Below, piece by piece: positions 53,492 through 63,316 of a stretch of 64,000 nucleotides of DNA (position 1 is the stretch's first letter; each line of letters starts with the position of its first letter). Source of the DNA: Pseudomonas wuhanensis (lineage in GTDB: Bacteria; Pseudomonadota; Gammaproteobacteria; Pseudomonadales; Pseudomonadaceae); the NCBI RefSeq assembly GCF_030687395.1, contig NZ_CP117430.1, positions 2,790,001 through 2,854,000 on the forward strand, given 5' to 3'. The position numbers and the translations under genes are program-made. The notes under the pieces were generated by a model. The model did no database searches. It saw only the letters and a list, made by a program, of their open reading frames with translations, and was not told where the DNA came from.

Positions 53492-55102
53492 ATGTTGAAA
53501 TTCTCTGCCCATGAATATCCTTATCCGTCGCAACGTCAGAGCGTGTTTGCCCGCCGTGGCATGGTCGCGGCTTCCCAGCCGCTGGCTGCCGAAGCTGGCA
53601 TTGAGATCATGCGCAAGGGTGGCAATGCCATTGATGCCGCGATTGCTACGGCGGCAGCGCTTACTGTGGTTGAACCCACCGGCTGTGGCTTGGGCGGCGA
53701 CGCCTTTGCCCTGGTCTGGAGCAAGGGCCAATTACACGGGTTGAACGGCAACGGCCAAGCGCCGACAGCGCTGACTATCGATGCAGTCAAGGCTGGCGGT
53801 CACGAGCAGATGCCACTCTACGGCTGGACTCCGGTAACGGTCCCCGGTTGCCCGTCGGCCTGGGCCGAGTTGTCCAAGCGTTTCGGCAAGCTGCCCTTTG
53901 CCGAGTTGTTGCAGCCCGCCATCAGCCTGGCTCGGGAGGGCTTCCCAGTGTCACCGGTGGTCGCGCGTCAATGGCAGACTGCTCTGGATGAATTCAGCCC
54001 CCATCGAGACCCGGTGCTCGATGCCTGGTTCGATACGTTCCTGATCGATGGTCGTGCGCCTAAGGCCGGTGAGTTATTCCGTAACCCGGCGCAAGCCCGA
54101 ACGCTGGAAGAGTTGGCGGACAGCACTTGCGAGAGCCTCTATCGCGGTGATCTGGCGCAGCGTCTGGATGCCCATTCCCGCGCCACCGGCGGCTACCTGC
54201 GAGCCAGCGACCTGCAAGACTACCGCGCGCAGTGGGTGGAGCCGATCAGCATCAACTATCGTGGCTACGATGTGTGGGAAATCCCCCCAAGCGGGCAAGG
54301 ACTGGTGGCCCTGATGACCCTGAAAATCCTTCAGGGCTTCGACTTCGATCACCGAGACAGCCAGCAGACCTGGCACCGTCAGTTGGAAGCCATGAAGCTG
54401 GCCTACAGTGACGGCCTGCATTACATCACCGATCCGCTGCACATGCGTGTGGCGGTGGCTGATCTTCTCAGCGATGCCTACAGTAGTCAGCGCCGTGAAC
54501 AGATCGTTGATCAGGCTCAGGCACCCAAGCCCGGCGCCCCCCACACCAGCGGTACGGTGTATCTGGCCACGGCGGATGCGGAGGGCAATATGGTGTCTTT
54601 CATCCAGAGCAACTACCACGGCTTCGGTTCCGGCGTGGTGCTGCCTGACAGCAGCATCGCCTTGCAGAACCGCGGGCAGGAATTCAGTCTCGACCCTGAT
54701 CACGCCAACTGCCTGGCACCGGGCAAAAAAACCTTCCACACCATCATCCCCGGTTTCCTCAGTAAAGATGATGCGCCGGTCGGACCGTTCGGCGTCATGG
54801 GTGGCTACATGCAACCCCAAGGCCATGTGCAGATGGTCATGAATCTTGTGGATTTCGGCCTCAACCCCCAAGCCGCGCTGGATGCTCCTCGTTGGCAATG
54901 GCTGGGGGATATGAAGGTCGGTATCGAGCAGGGGGCGTCACGAGATTTGGCTGCGTCGCTGGCACGGCGCGGACACAAGGTTCAGGTGGATTGTGACCTG
55001 ACCGACTATGGCCGAGGGCAAATCATCATCCGTGACCCGGACACCGGGGTGCTGTGCGGCGGCACTGAGCCGCGGGCCGATTCCCATATTGCTGTGTGGT
55101 AG
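53492..55102 (+). CDS. Gamma-glutamyltransferase-family enzyme without signal peptide
   Basis: The 536-residue Ntn-hydrolase shows the N-terminal family text VAASQPLAAEAGIEIMRKGG, NAIDAAIATAAALTVVEP and GLGGDAFALVW. The autocatalytic Thr is expected in GTVYLATADAEGN (~353), followed by NYHGFGSGVVLP and MGGYMQPQGHVQM of the small subunit. There is no export signal, unlike periplasmic Ggt, so it should act in the cytoplasm on an imported gamma-glutamyl compound or related amide. The ATG at 53492 has GGAAGAG upstream; a 29-codon longer frame overlaps the ATPase gene and is unlikely. It closes the transporter operon. Confidence 0.88.
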   Translation: MLKFSAHEYPYPSQRQSVFARRGMVAASQPLAAEAGIEIMRKGGNAIDAAIATAAALTVVEPTGCGLGGDAFALVWSKGQLHGLNGNGQAPTALTIDAVKAGGHEQMPLYGWTPVTVPGCPSAWAELSKRFGKLPFAELLQPAISLAREGFPVSPVVARQWQTALDEFSPHRDPVLDAWFDTFLIDGRAPKAGELFRNPAQARTLEELADSTCESLYRGDLAQRLDAHSRATGGYLRASDLQDYRAQWVEPISINYRGYDVWEIPPSGQGLVALMTLKILQGFDFDHRDSQQTWHRQLEAMKLAYSDGLHYITDPLHMRVAVADLLSDAYSSQRREQIVDQAQAPKPGAPHTSGTVYLATADAEGNMVSFIQSNYHGFGSGVVLPDSSIALQNRGQEFSLDPDHANCLAPGKKTFHTIIPGFLSKDDAPVGPFGVMGGYMQPQGHVQMVMNLVDFGLNPQAALDAPRWQWLGDMKVGIEQGASRDLAASLARRGHKVQVDCDLTDYGRGQIIIRDPDTGVLCGGTEPRADSHIAVW

Positions 55103-55157
55103 CACTTCCGGTGGTAGATGCCGTTTCTGTCACTCGGCATCCGAAGTCCGCGCGATC

Positions 55158-56861
55158 TTATACAGGTTGCTTCACTTTTCGATGCACCCACTGCGCCTCG
55201 CTTTGCAGTTCCAGGACGTGCCAATGGAAGCGCTCAAGCGAAGCATTATGTCCGACGCTGATCAGGATCGTTTCCGGTAGCGTCTGTTTAAGCATTTGAT
55301 AGCAGCGTGCCTCGTTGGCTGAATCCAGTGCCGAACTGCTCTCGTCGAGGAACAGGACCGTGGGGCGGGCCAGCAGTGCCCGGACGAACGCACAGCGTTG
55401 CAGTTCGCCGACGCTGAGGGTCTGCGACCAGTCCCGTTCCTCATCCAATTGATCGCTCAAGTGGTGCAGGCCGACTTGCTGCATGGCCAGGCTCAGAGCG
55501 GCATCTTCTTCGCGTTGGGGAGGATTGGGATACCAGAGCGCCTCGCGCAGGCTGCCCAGCGGCAGATAAGGTTTTTGCGAGAGTGTCAGCGCACGCTCAC
55601 GGTCATAACAGGTGGAGCCAGAAGCATGATGCCAAAGCCCTGTGATCGTCCGAATCAGTGTCGATTTGCCATAGCCGGACGGCGCGCTGATCAGAAGGCT
55701 GTCGCCGGGCTTGAGTGAAAGGTTGAAGCCTTTGAACAAGCGCCGGCCGTTCGGCAGCCAGATGTCCAGATCCTTGATATCGAGGCCGCTGTCCTGCTGC
55801 TCGAGCCTGATCTTCGACTTGACCTCGACGTTATCCAGTCGGTCCTGGAAACCGATCAAGCGGTCGATCACCGATTTCCACTCCGACAGCTCTGGAAATA
55901 CGCTCACCAGATAGGCGATGGCCGCATGCACTTCTCCGAAGGCGGCGCTTATCTGGGTCAGGCGACCGAGGGGAAAGGCGCCCGCGAAGAACTGCGGCGC
56001 CATGATGAACATGGGAATGACCGTAGCGCTGTTCAAGTAGAAGGTCGAGTAGCCCATGATCAGCTTCTGTTTTTTCACCAGCGCCCAGAAGTTTTCCAGG
56101 GCTGCGCCCAGGCGTTGGTTCAAACGTGCGTTCTCCAGGGCTTCGCCCCGGTATTGGGCGATCGAGTCGGCGTTCTCCCGCAGGCGGATGAGCGAGAAGC
56201 GCAAATCCGCTTCGCGCCGCTGTTGCATGAAATTGAGGCTGGGCAGCGCGCGCCCGAGCCAGAACGCGACGCCGGTGCCCACTATCGCGTACACCAGAGC
56301 CACCCACACCAACAGCCCCGGGATGACCAGCGACTGACCGTTGAACGGCACGCTGACGAGGCTGGAGGCCTGCCAGAGAATGTGCAGAAAGGAAAACAGC
56401 GACACCACCGACGTCAACAGCCCCAGGCTCAACTTGAGCGACTTGACGATAAAAAGGTCGATGTCCTCGGCGATCCGCTGATCGGGGTTATCGACGTCGG
56501 TCTCGGTCAGTTTCAGCTTCTGGTAGCGCTGGCTGTCCAGCCATTGATCGAGCATGTTCCGGGTGGCCCAACGACGCCAGCGTATCGTCAGCTTCTGCTG
56601 GAAATGAAACGCGCCCACGGTAAAGGCCGCCATGCCGATTTGCAGCAGGATGAACTGCAGGCTGCCCAGCAGAAAACCGGCGTAATCCATGGCCTGCAAG
56701 GCGTTATAGAAATGCAGGTTCCAGAAGTTGGTGAGGATGTTGATCCCCACCAGGCACAGGGTCATGAGCACGGTGGCCAACAGCAGCAACAGAGCCGGGT
56801 ACTTCTCCTCGGATGCCCAGAAAGGCCGCGCGAGGCGCCAGAAATTGCGGAGTGTGTGCAT
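55158..56861 (-). CDS. ABC transporter of the SbmA/YddA family with fused ATPase
   Basis: The 567-residue protein has an N-terminal SbmA/BacA-like membrane domain (FWNLHFYNALQAMDYAGF, then WRRWATRNMLDQWLDSQRYQ, and NPDQRIAEDIDLF) and a C-terminal ATPase. Walker A is SAPSGYGKSTLIRT (~398), signature LSVGELQRCAF, Walker B VLFLDESSSALDSA. The architecture is that of YddA and ABCD-type half transporters. It shares a promoter region with Fur-like box with the divergent fhuF gene, which suggests a role in siderophore handling, such as periplasm/cytoplasm movement of precursor or product. Confidence 0.85.
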   Translation of the reverse strand: MHTLRNFWRLARPFWASEEKYPALLLLLATVLMTLCLVGINILTNFWNLHFYNALQAMDYAGFLLGSLQFILLQIGMAAFTVGAFHFQQKLTIRWRRWATRNMLDQWLDSQRYQKLKLTETDVDNPDQRIAEDIDLFIVKSLKLSLGLLTSVVSLFSFLHILWQASSLVSVPFNGQSLVIPGLLVWVALVYAIVGTGVAFWLGRALPSLNFMQQRREADLRFSLIRLRENADSIAQYRGEALENARLNQRLGAALENFWALVKKQKLIMGYSTFYLNSATVIPMFIMAPQFFAGAFPLGRLTQISAAFGEVHAAIAYLVSVFPELSEWKSVIDRLIGFQDRLDNVEVKSKIRLEQQDSGLDIKDLDIWLPNGRRLFKGFNLSLKPGDSLLISAPSGYGKSTLIRTITGLWHHASGSTCYDRERALTLSQKPYLPLGSLREALWYPNPPQREEDAALSLAMQQVGLHHLSDQLDEERDWSQTLSVGELQRCAFVRALLARPTVLFLDESSSALDSANEARCYQMLKQTLPETILISVGHNASLERFHWHVLELQSEAQWVHRKVKQPV

Positions 56862-56926
56862 GTGGTCTTGATGAGCCCGGTCGCTAGCGACGTTGAGTTT
56901 GCAGGGGAGGGAGGATAGGATCGGCC

Positions 56927-56945
56927 AATGCTAATCGTTTGCATT
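56927..56945. promoter_or_regulatory. Fur-like box between SbmA-type ABC gene and fhuF
   Basis: AATGCTAATCGTTTGCATT is an imperfect palindrome resembling the Fur box (about 10 of 16 core positions by eye). Its location between two divergent iron-related genes supports iron control of both. Confidence 0.55.
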
Positions 56946-57060
56946 AATTAGGGAAAGCCACGGGAGACCCGTTATCGAATTTCCAGAATGGCTGAACCAG
57001 GCTTGGCCGCCGATACAACGGGTCATCCGGCATGAACCTGGTGATCAGCCTTCCATAGCG

Positions 57061-57750
57061 TTGAACCAGCTTGCCGACCCTGCCGTGCTGCAACCGTTGC
57101 TGACCCGGTTCGCCCTGCGTTATCCGGGGGTGAACCGCGCAGCCGTGGTTTCGCAGTGGTCGATGAACTACATGAGCATCGTCCTGCCGGCCGCCCTGGC
57201 CTGTGTGCTCACGCGCCATTGTGCGATCGACTTCTGGGGCAAGGAGGCGGTGGTGTTGCACGATGACGGTGAACCTGTGGCGCTGAGCTTGACCGCCGGC
57301 CCCCCAATCCTGGCCCCCGAAGATCGTGCAGCCTACTGGTCGCGGTTGATCCATGAGCACCTGGCCCCGCTTTTCATCACCCTGGCCGCCGCCGGTGGCC
57401 TGGCGCCGAAAATATTGTGGGGCAACCTTGTAGCCATTTGGGATGGTGCCTTCACGAGAATGAATGCCGACTTGTCCAGAGACGGATTCGCCGAGGCGCA
57501 CCAGTGGCTGGAACAGGCCACGGTGAATGACGGGCGCCTGAAGTTAAGGGGGCTGCAGCGCATGGTCGAGTCACCTGCGCCGCAGATTTGTGCCTGTCTG
57601 CCATTGCGTCGGCATTGCTGTTTGCATTATCAGTTGCACGAGCCGGTCGAAGGCGAGCCGCCAGTGCTCTGCGAGTCATGCCCCAAGTTGCATCGCCTGC
57701 CTGTTGCAGAGCAGGTGAGCTACCTGCACTACATCTATCAGGACAACTGA
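57061..57750 (+). CDS. fhuF: FhuF-like siderophore-iron reductase
   Basis: The C-terminus has the 2Fe-2S cysteine pattern of FhuF, Cys-Cys-x10 or more-Cys-x2-Cys, seen as RRHCCLHYQL and LCESCPKLHRL. The middle carries MNYMSIVLPAALACVLTRH and KILWGNLVAIWDGAF as in ferric-siderophore reductases. It releases iron by reducing the ferric complex in the cytoplasm. The start is uncertain: TTG at 57061 has no good ribosome site and the same frame is open from 56947, so up to 38 more residues (IEFPEWLNQAWPPIQRVIRH) may belong to it. It converges on the exporter gene. Confidence 0.8.
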   Translation: MNQLADPAVLQPLLTRFALRYPGVNRAAVVSQWSMNYMSIVLPAALACVLTRHCAIDFWGKEAVVLHDDGEPVALSLTAGPPILAPEDRAAYWSRLIHEHLAPLFITLAAAGGLAPKILWGNLVAIWDGAFTRMNADLSRDGFAEAHQWLEQATVNDGRLKLRGLQRMVESPAPQICACLPLRRHCCLHYQLHEPVEGEPPVLCESCPKLHRLPVAEQVSYLHYIYQDN

Positions 57751-57752
57751 AG

Positions 57753-57770
57753 AGCGCCCGTCCGGGCGCT
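57753..57770. terminator. Hairpin between convergent fhuF and exporter genes
   Basis: AGCGCCCG and CGGGCGCT form an 8-base-pair GC-rich stem with a two-base loop in the 37-base gap. No T-run is present. Confidence 0.5.
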
Positions 57771-57787
57771 GACATCACCGCCTCTCA

Positions 57788-59431
57788 TCAGGCATAAGCC
57801 GCGTCGGCCTGGACCTGAGTCAGGCGGCCGTTCTCGACTTTCAATACCCGGTCGGCCTGCTGGAAGTAAGCGTCGTCGTGAGTGATCACGATCACGGTCT
57901 TGCCCCGGGCTTTCAACTCCGGCAACAGCTCCATGTAGAACACTCGCTTGAAGGTCGGATCCTGGTCGGCGGCCCATTCGTCGAACAGATAAAACGGCTT
58001 GTCGTCCAGATACGCCGACACCAGCGCCAGTCGCTTGCGTTGGCCCGTGGACAGATCCACGGTGGAAAAGCGATCGTCGACGATGCTGACTTTATGCCCC
58101 AGCCCCAAGGCTTTTACATAACGCGTCGCTTCAGCGGTGCGGTGCTCGGCGTCCGGTCCGTCGTCGCCCAGCAAATGTTCGAACAGGTGGAAATCGGCAA
58201 ACACGGCGGCGAAGTGCTGGCGGTATTGCTCGCGGTTGTCGTCGTCCACTTCCACGCCGTTGAGCACCACACAGCCGGCTTCCGGCGCATACAGCCCGAG
58301 CATCAGCATGGATAGCGTGGTCTTGCCACTGCCGTTGCCGCCGACCACAAACACCAGCTCACCCTGTTCCAGCGTCAAGTCCACTGGCCCGAGCATGAAG
58401 GGATGATCCTCATGTTCGCCGGGGTAGCGGTGGCACACACCATTGAGCAACAGGCGCATCGGGCCTTCCTTGGCGAACAGGTTACCGACCGGCGCGGCAG
58501 CCTGGGCTTCGGTGCTCAGCTCGGCGTCCAGTTGGCGAATGCGGTTCAGGGCGATGCTGGCCTGACGCAGCGAGGGCAGGGCGATCATCAGGTCGGAAAT
58601 CGGCCGCACCAGATACAGCAATGTCACGGTGAAACTGGTCAGCACGGTAATCGATTGCGGCAGCCAGAACGGTACGACAAACAGCAGCACGCCGAGGTTG
58701 AGGTAGAACAGCAGCGTGCCCAGGTTGGCCACCACCGAATACCCGGCCATGCCGCGCAGGAACCGCACACGAAACTCATCGGCGCCCGGACGGATGACGC
58801 GCTCGACGAAGGCTTCGCCGCGGGCGTTGCTCAGTTGCAACTCCTTGCTGCCCTCGATCAGGCTGCGAAAGTGCTGATAAAGCACGTCCTTCTGTTGGCG
58901 CACCCGCTCCAGATGGCTTAACGGGCCCCGTTCAGCCAAGTGAAACGCGATCAAACCGACCAGCAGGAACAACGCCAGAATCAACAGCAACGACCACGAC
59001 AACCAGGCCAGATAGGCGAAGCACGCCAACGTCACCACAGCGTTGACGAACAGCAGCGGCACCCACTCGAACGCGGCGGTAAAGGTGTGTACGTCTTCGG
59101 TGAGGATCACCAGCAAACGGTGTTTGCCCATGCCTTGCAGGCGTTTGAGCGGGGTGGCGAGCAGCTTGCGCGAGAGGTCGATGCGCATCTGGAAAATGGC
59201 GCTTTGGGTCAGGTGCAGCAGCGACAGTTCCGAACAAAGTTTGCTCAGCAGCATGCCGGCGCACAGCCCGAAAAACCCCAGGGCCAGTTCCGGCAATTGC
59301 TGCGGGTTGGCCAGCCCGCGGTTGATCAGAATCACCAGTCCCGCACTGGCCAGACCGCCCAGTGCACCGGTGATCGAGGCCAATGCCAACAGGCGTGCCG
59401 ATTGGCGGTAAAGATAAAGAATCAAATTCAT
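57788..59431 (-). CDS. Cyclic-peptide/siderophore ABC exporter (PvdE/SyrD-like)
   Basis: The 547-residue half transporter has six membrane helices in the first ~300 residues. The ATPase follows with Walker A VVGGNGSGKTTLSM (~364), signature LSTGQRKRLALVSA, Walker B YLFDEWAADQDP and switch VITHDD. The signature and WAADQDP text are characteristic of the cyclic-peptide exporter subfamily (SyrD, PvdE). Its start overlaps the NRPS stop by four bases (ATGA), so the exporter is made with the terminal synthetase. In pyoverdine synthesis PvdE moves the acylated precursor to the periplasm; the same is inferred here. Confidence 0.9.
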   Translation of the reverse strand: MNLILYLYRQSARLLALASITGALGGLASAGLVILINRGLANPQQLPELALGFFGLCAGMLLSKLCSELSLLHLTQSAIFQMRIDLSRKLLATPLKRLQGMGKHRLLVILTEDVHTFTAAFEWVPLLFVNAVVTLACFAYLAWLSWSLLLILALFLLVGLIAFHLAERGPLSHLERVRQQKDVLYQHFRSLIEGSKELQLSNARGEAFVERVIRPGADEFRVRFLRGMAGYSVVANLGTLLFYLNLGVLLFVVPFWLPQSITVLTSFTVTLLYLVRPISDLMIALPSLRQASIALNRIRQLDAELSTEAQAAAPVGNLFAKEGPMRLLLNGVCHRYPGEHEDHPFMLGPVDLTLEQGELVFVVGGNGSGKTTLSMLMLGLYAPEAGCVVLNGVEVDDDNREQYRQHFAAVFADFHLFEHLLGDDGPDAEHRTAEATRYVKALGLGHKVSIVDDRFSTVDLSTGQRKRLALVSAYLDDKPFYLFDEWAADQDPTFKRVFYMELLPELKARGKTVIVITHDDAYFQQADRVLKVENGRLTQVQADAAYA

Positions 59432-62400
59432 GCGACGGTTTCCGTCGAGGCCATGGCCAGCGACTTGGTGAGTTGTTCATGGAAGGCAGGCTGCCCGAGG
59501 ATCGTGTCGTGATCGGCGGCGACCTGATGATGACAGGTTCGCTGGCTGATCGCGTCCCACTGCGCAGGCAGGGTCGGGCGCTCGACGAGGGTCTGTCCGG
59601 CCCACCACAGGTGCAGGGTGGCACGCACTGTGGGCACTGAATAGCCGTTGACCCAACGACGCGCGTCGGCCATCACATTCAAGGTCTGCTCGACGTAGTC
59701 TTGCGGTGCGTTGAGGCTCAGGCCGTTGGCAGTCGACCATTGCAGCAAGGCGAAACGCAATTGCTCCACGCGACCCAGCTCGGCAGAGGCCGTGCGCAGC
59801 TCCGTCAAACGTTCCGGGGCGAGTGCGGCCAGGCGCTGGCGACTGTCGCTGCTCAGCTCTTGTTGTACGATCGCCAACAGCGCTTCCCACGCCAGTGTTT
59901 CGTCCTCGGCGTGAAACGTGCTGTCGAACAACCCAAGCCACTCAACTGTTTGCCCTAGCGCTTCCAGTTGCCGGGTCAGTTCCAGCGCGAGCAATCCGCC
60001 CATGGACCAACCGCCCAGACGATACGGACCTTGCGCCTGAACCTGCTGGATCTGCGGCAAGTATTCGCTGGCCAATGCGACGAGGTCTTGATTACGCAGC
60101 GACTCGGACAACGCAATGCCATACACCGGCATCGCTTTCGGCAGCCCGGCGACCATCGGCAGATAGTGATGAACCCCGCCCGCCGGCTGGTGCAGGCAGA
60201 ACAGCGGCACCTGTCCTGCTTCGCCGGCCTGCAAGGTGATGACGGCTGAGCGATTGTGCGGCTCGGTGATCTGCTCGGCGAGCCGGATCAGCGTCGGGTG
60301 CTGGAAGATCACGTTGACCGGCACTTCAATACCGAGCATGGCACGCAGCCTTGCGGTCATGCGCACCACCAGCAAGGAATGGCCACCGAGGGCGAAAAAG
60401 TCGTCGTGACGACCGATCACTTCGGCCTCCAGCAGTTCTTGCCAGACCGCCGCGAGCACCTGTTCGACATGACCTTCGGGCGCCGCGTAAGCCGCGAGGC
60501 TGCGGTTCGGCACCCGGGCCAGCAAGGCACGATGGTCGACCTTGCCATTGGCGGTGCGCGGCAGTTGCGCCAGCCACTGGATGTCGGCGGGAATCATGTG
60601 CGCCGGCAACAGGGTCGCCAGGGACTCACGCACAGCGTTGGCTTGAACCTCAGAGGCCGATTCAACGAAGGCACGCAAGCCCGGTTCGGCTTGGGTGGTG
60701 TCCAGCAAGACCACAGCCAGTCTTGCGCCGCTGACGCTGCACAGCGCAGTTTCGATTTCGCCCAGCTCGATGCGGTAACCGCGCAGTTTTATCTGCGAGT
60801 CCGTACGTCCGAGGAACACCAGTTGCCCGTCCAGATCTTGCCAGGCGAAATCGCCGGTGCGGTACAGACGTTGGCCGTCGAGAGCGGGATGACTGGCCCG
60901 GATGAATTTCTCGGCGCTCATCTGCGGCAGGCCCAGATAACCTTCGGACAATCCTGGTCCGGCAAGGTGGATTTCACCTTTGAGTCCCCGGGCCACGGGT
61001 GCGCCGTCGCTGTCGAGCAGGTACACCCGGGTGTGGGCGATGGCGCGACCGATGGGTACGGAACCCGCGTCCTGATCGGGCTGGCAGAGGGCGACGGTGC
61101 TCCACACCGAGGCTTCCGTCGGTCCGTATTCGTTGTACAGCTGCGCGTCGGGTTGGCGACGATAGTGGCTGTCGACCAGCGCTGGCGGGCAGCTTTCACC
61201 GGCGACAATCGCGGTGTTCAGCGGGCTCGGGCTGTCGCCCAGTTCGTCCAGCAACAATGCGTAAAGCGAAGGCAGCGCCAACAGGTGCGACACGCCGTGG
61301 TTGCGGATCAACCGGGCCAGTTGCAGCGGATCTTTCTGTTCGGTTTCGCTGGCCAGGTGCAGGCAACCGCCTTGGGCCAGGCTCCAGAACAGCCCGGCGA
61401 TGGAGCTGTCGAAGGCGAACGACGACAGCAACAGGAAGCGTTGCACCGGCTGCGGATACCCCGCAAGCCGCGCCGCCAGGGAATGCAGGGCGTTGGCATG
61501 GCTGATGACCACGCCTTTGGGCTGGCCGGTACTGCCCGAGGTGTAGATCAGGTAGGCCGGTTGGTCTCGCGAGATTTTCGGCTCGTTCTGTAACGGCACT
61601 GCCGGCATCGCTTGATCGATCGCCAGCGCACTCGGCTGCCAGTCCGCCGGCAGGTCTTGCACGCGGGCGCGGTGGGTCAGCACCAGACGGGCCTGGCTGT
61701 CGCGCAGAATATGTTCGATGCGCTCGGTCGGGTAGGCCGGATCGATCGGTACGTAGCAGGCTCCAGCGCGCAGAATCGCCACCAGCGCCACCACCGCATC
61801 GATGTCCCGCGGCAGGAAGTGTGCAATCCGCGCGCCGGGTTCCAGGCCTTGGGCGAGCAGTTGCCGGGTAAGCGCACTGACACGCTGATCCAGCTCGGCG
61901 TGGCTCAAGGTGCCGCTCGGGCCGGTCACTGCCGGGCGTTGGGCGTTGGTGGTCGAGCCCTGAGCGAAGCAGGCGGCCAGGTTGGGCAGGGCGAAGGTGG
62001 CGGCATAAAGCTGTTCTTGCGCCGCGCTCAGGGTGGGCGAAGCAGCCAGTGCGGCGGTCACCCGTTGTTGCTCGGCGGCACTGCAAGTCGCCATGCGACT
62101 CAGGCTGGCGGACGGCTCACGTAAACTGTGCTCGATCACGCTCAGCAGTTGCTCGGCGAGGATCTCGACATGGGCCGAGGTGTAAAGCGCGGCATCAAAA
62201 TGCAGTGACAAACCACTGGCTGAGCGCGGCTGATACTGCAACAGCAGCGCGCAACCGGCGCTGACACTGTCAGCCTGTTCGATCTGCCAACCGGCATCGT
62301 TCAGGGCACTGTGCGGCGTCATCGAGAGTTCGCGAAAGCCCACGTCCGATAACAACGGCACGTTGCTCAAGTGGCTTGGGTAGCTGTCCCGGGCATCGTT

Positions 62401-63264
62401 GAGCAGGCCGACGCGCTCGGTCAGTTGCTGGCACAGCGCGGCAAACGACAGCTCGGGCGCGGTGTCGAGGGTCAGCGGCAACGGTTCGCAAAACAGGCCG
62501 AGGGCATCGCCCAGCACATCCGGACGGGCCTGGTTCTCGTAGGCGAGCGTCAGGCGTTCGGCTTCGCTGTAGCGTTGCCACAAGGTGACCCAGGCGGCGA
62601 GCACGACAGTGCCGCTGCTGACACAGAGGCGGATCGCTTGCTGATCGAGGCGTTGCAGGGTCGCGCCGTCGAGTGGCAGTTGCACCCGGCCCAATTCGAT
62701 AGGCGCGGATGGCGCTGTGTTCTGGCGCTGCCAGGGCAACGGCACATCCACAACCACCGCGCTGAATTGCTCATCCCAGAACCGCCGGCTCTGTTCGTCG
62801 TCCACCGACTCCAGGCGCCAGGCAGCGTAGTCGGCGTATTGCAGCGGCGGCTCTTGTGGCGCCGCTTGCAAGTAGCCCAGCGCCCACTCTTCGCCGAGGT
62901 AGCCCAGGCTGGTGCTGTCCAGATGCAGCGCTGGCAAATGAAGCGTTGCTGATCTGCCATCGACGTCCAGTTGTAGTTCAATTCCCAACGCCTGCAAATC
63001 AGCGGTCGAATCGTCGATCACCTGCATCGGCAGCGACAGCCCCGGCAGTTGCGGGTAACGGGTGCGCAGAATTTCGTGGCGTTGCATCAGCGCCAGCAAA
63101 CTGGTGTTCAGCCGTGCACTGTCCAGCGGTTGTTCACTGCGAATGCGCAGCGTGGCCCGCTGTGCTGTCGGTGCCAGGCGGGTTTGTTGCAGGCGCCACA
63201 GGTGAGCCTGTTGTGGCGACAGTTCAAAGCCTTCCAATGGCGTGTTTTCGTGAGTCTGAGTCAT
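59428..63264 (-). CDS. Terminal NRPS module: condensation-like domain, A, T, TE
   Basis: The 1278 residues hold four domains. First is a condensation-like domain (about 10-420) in which the HHxxxDG position reads ALHLDSTS (~116), so it is degenerate. Adenylation domain (about 430-935) has YLIYTSGSTGQPKG and NEYGPTEASVW; my hand reading of the specificity pocket is D-S-A-A-I-A-E-V-W-K, resembling the histidine code at six places. Carrier domain has FFALGGHSLL (~961). Thioesterase has GGWSMGGLLA (~1087) with Asp in LGLFDSTF and His in ADHDTIL. It releases the finished peptide. The ATG at 63264 is preferred to 63330, which overlaps the upstream NRPS and lacks a spaced ribosome site. Confidence 0.88.
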   Translation of the reverse strand: MTQTHENTPLEGFELSPQQAHLWRLQQTRLAPTAQRATLRIRSEQPLDSARLNTSLLALMQRHEILRTRYPQLPGLSLPMQVIDDSTADLQALGIELQLDVDGRSATLHLPALHLDSTSLGYLGEEWALGYLQAAPQEPPLQYADYAAWRLESVDDEQSRRFWDEQFSAVVVDVPLPWQRQNTAPSAPIELGRVQLPLDGATLQRLDQQAIRLCVSSGTVVLAAWVTLWQRYSEAERLTLAYENQARPDVLGDALGLFCEPLPLTLDTAPELSFAALCQQLTERVGLLNDARDSYPSHLSNVPLLSDVGFRELSMTPHSALNDAGWQIEQADSVSAGCALLLQYQPRSASGLSLHFDAALYTSAHVEILAEQLLSVIEHSLREPSASLSRMATCSAAEQQRVTAALAASPTLSAAQEQLYAATFALPNLAACFAQGSTTNAQRPAVTGPSGTLSHAELDQRVSALTRQLLAQGLEPGARIAHFLPRDIDAVVALVAILRAGACYVPIDPAYPTERIEHILRDSQARLVLTHRARVQDLPADWQPSALAIDQAMPAVPLQNEPKISRDQPAYLIYTSGSTGQPKGVVISHANALHSLAARLAGYPQPVQRFLLLSSFAFDSSIAGLFWSLAQGGCLHLASETEQKDPLQLARLIRNHGVSHLLALPSLYALLLDELGDSPSPLNTAIVAGESCPPALVDSHYRRQPDAQLYNEYGPTEASVWSTVALCQPDQDAGSVPIGRAIAHTRVYLLDSDGAPVARGLKGEIHLAGPGLSEGYLGLPQMSAEKFIRASHPALDGQRLYRTGDFAWQDLDGQLVFLGRTDSQIKLRGYRIELGEIETALCSVSGARLAVVLLDTTQAEPGLRAFVESASEVQANAVRESLATLLPAHMIPADIQWLAQLPRTANGKVDHRALLARVPNRSLAAYAAPEGHVEQVLAAVWQELLEAEVIGRHDDFFALGGHSLLVVRMTARLRAMLGIEVPVNVIFQHPTLIRLAEQITEPHNRSAVITLQAGEAGQVPLFCLHQPAGGVHHYLPMVAGLPKAMPVYGIALSESLRNQDLVALASEYLPQIQQVQAQGPYRLGGWSMGGLLALELTRQLEALGQTVEWLGLFDSTFHAEDETLAWEALLAIVQQELSSDSRQRLAALAPERLTELRTASAELGRVEQLRFALLQWSTANGLSLNAPQDYVEQTLNVMADARRWVNGYSVPTVRATLHLWWAGQTLVERPTLPAQWDAISQRTCHHQVAADHDTILGQPAFHEQLTKSLAMASTETVA

Positions 63265-63316
63265 GCTGAGACCTGTACAGAAAAGTGGGACATGAGCGTC
63301 AATTGGCCGATGACCA

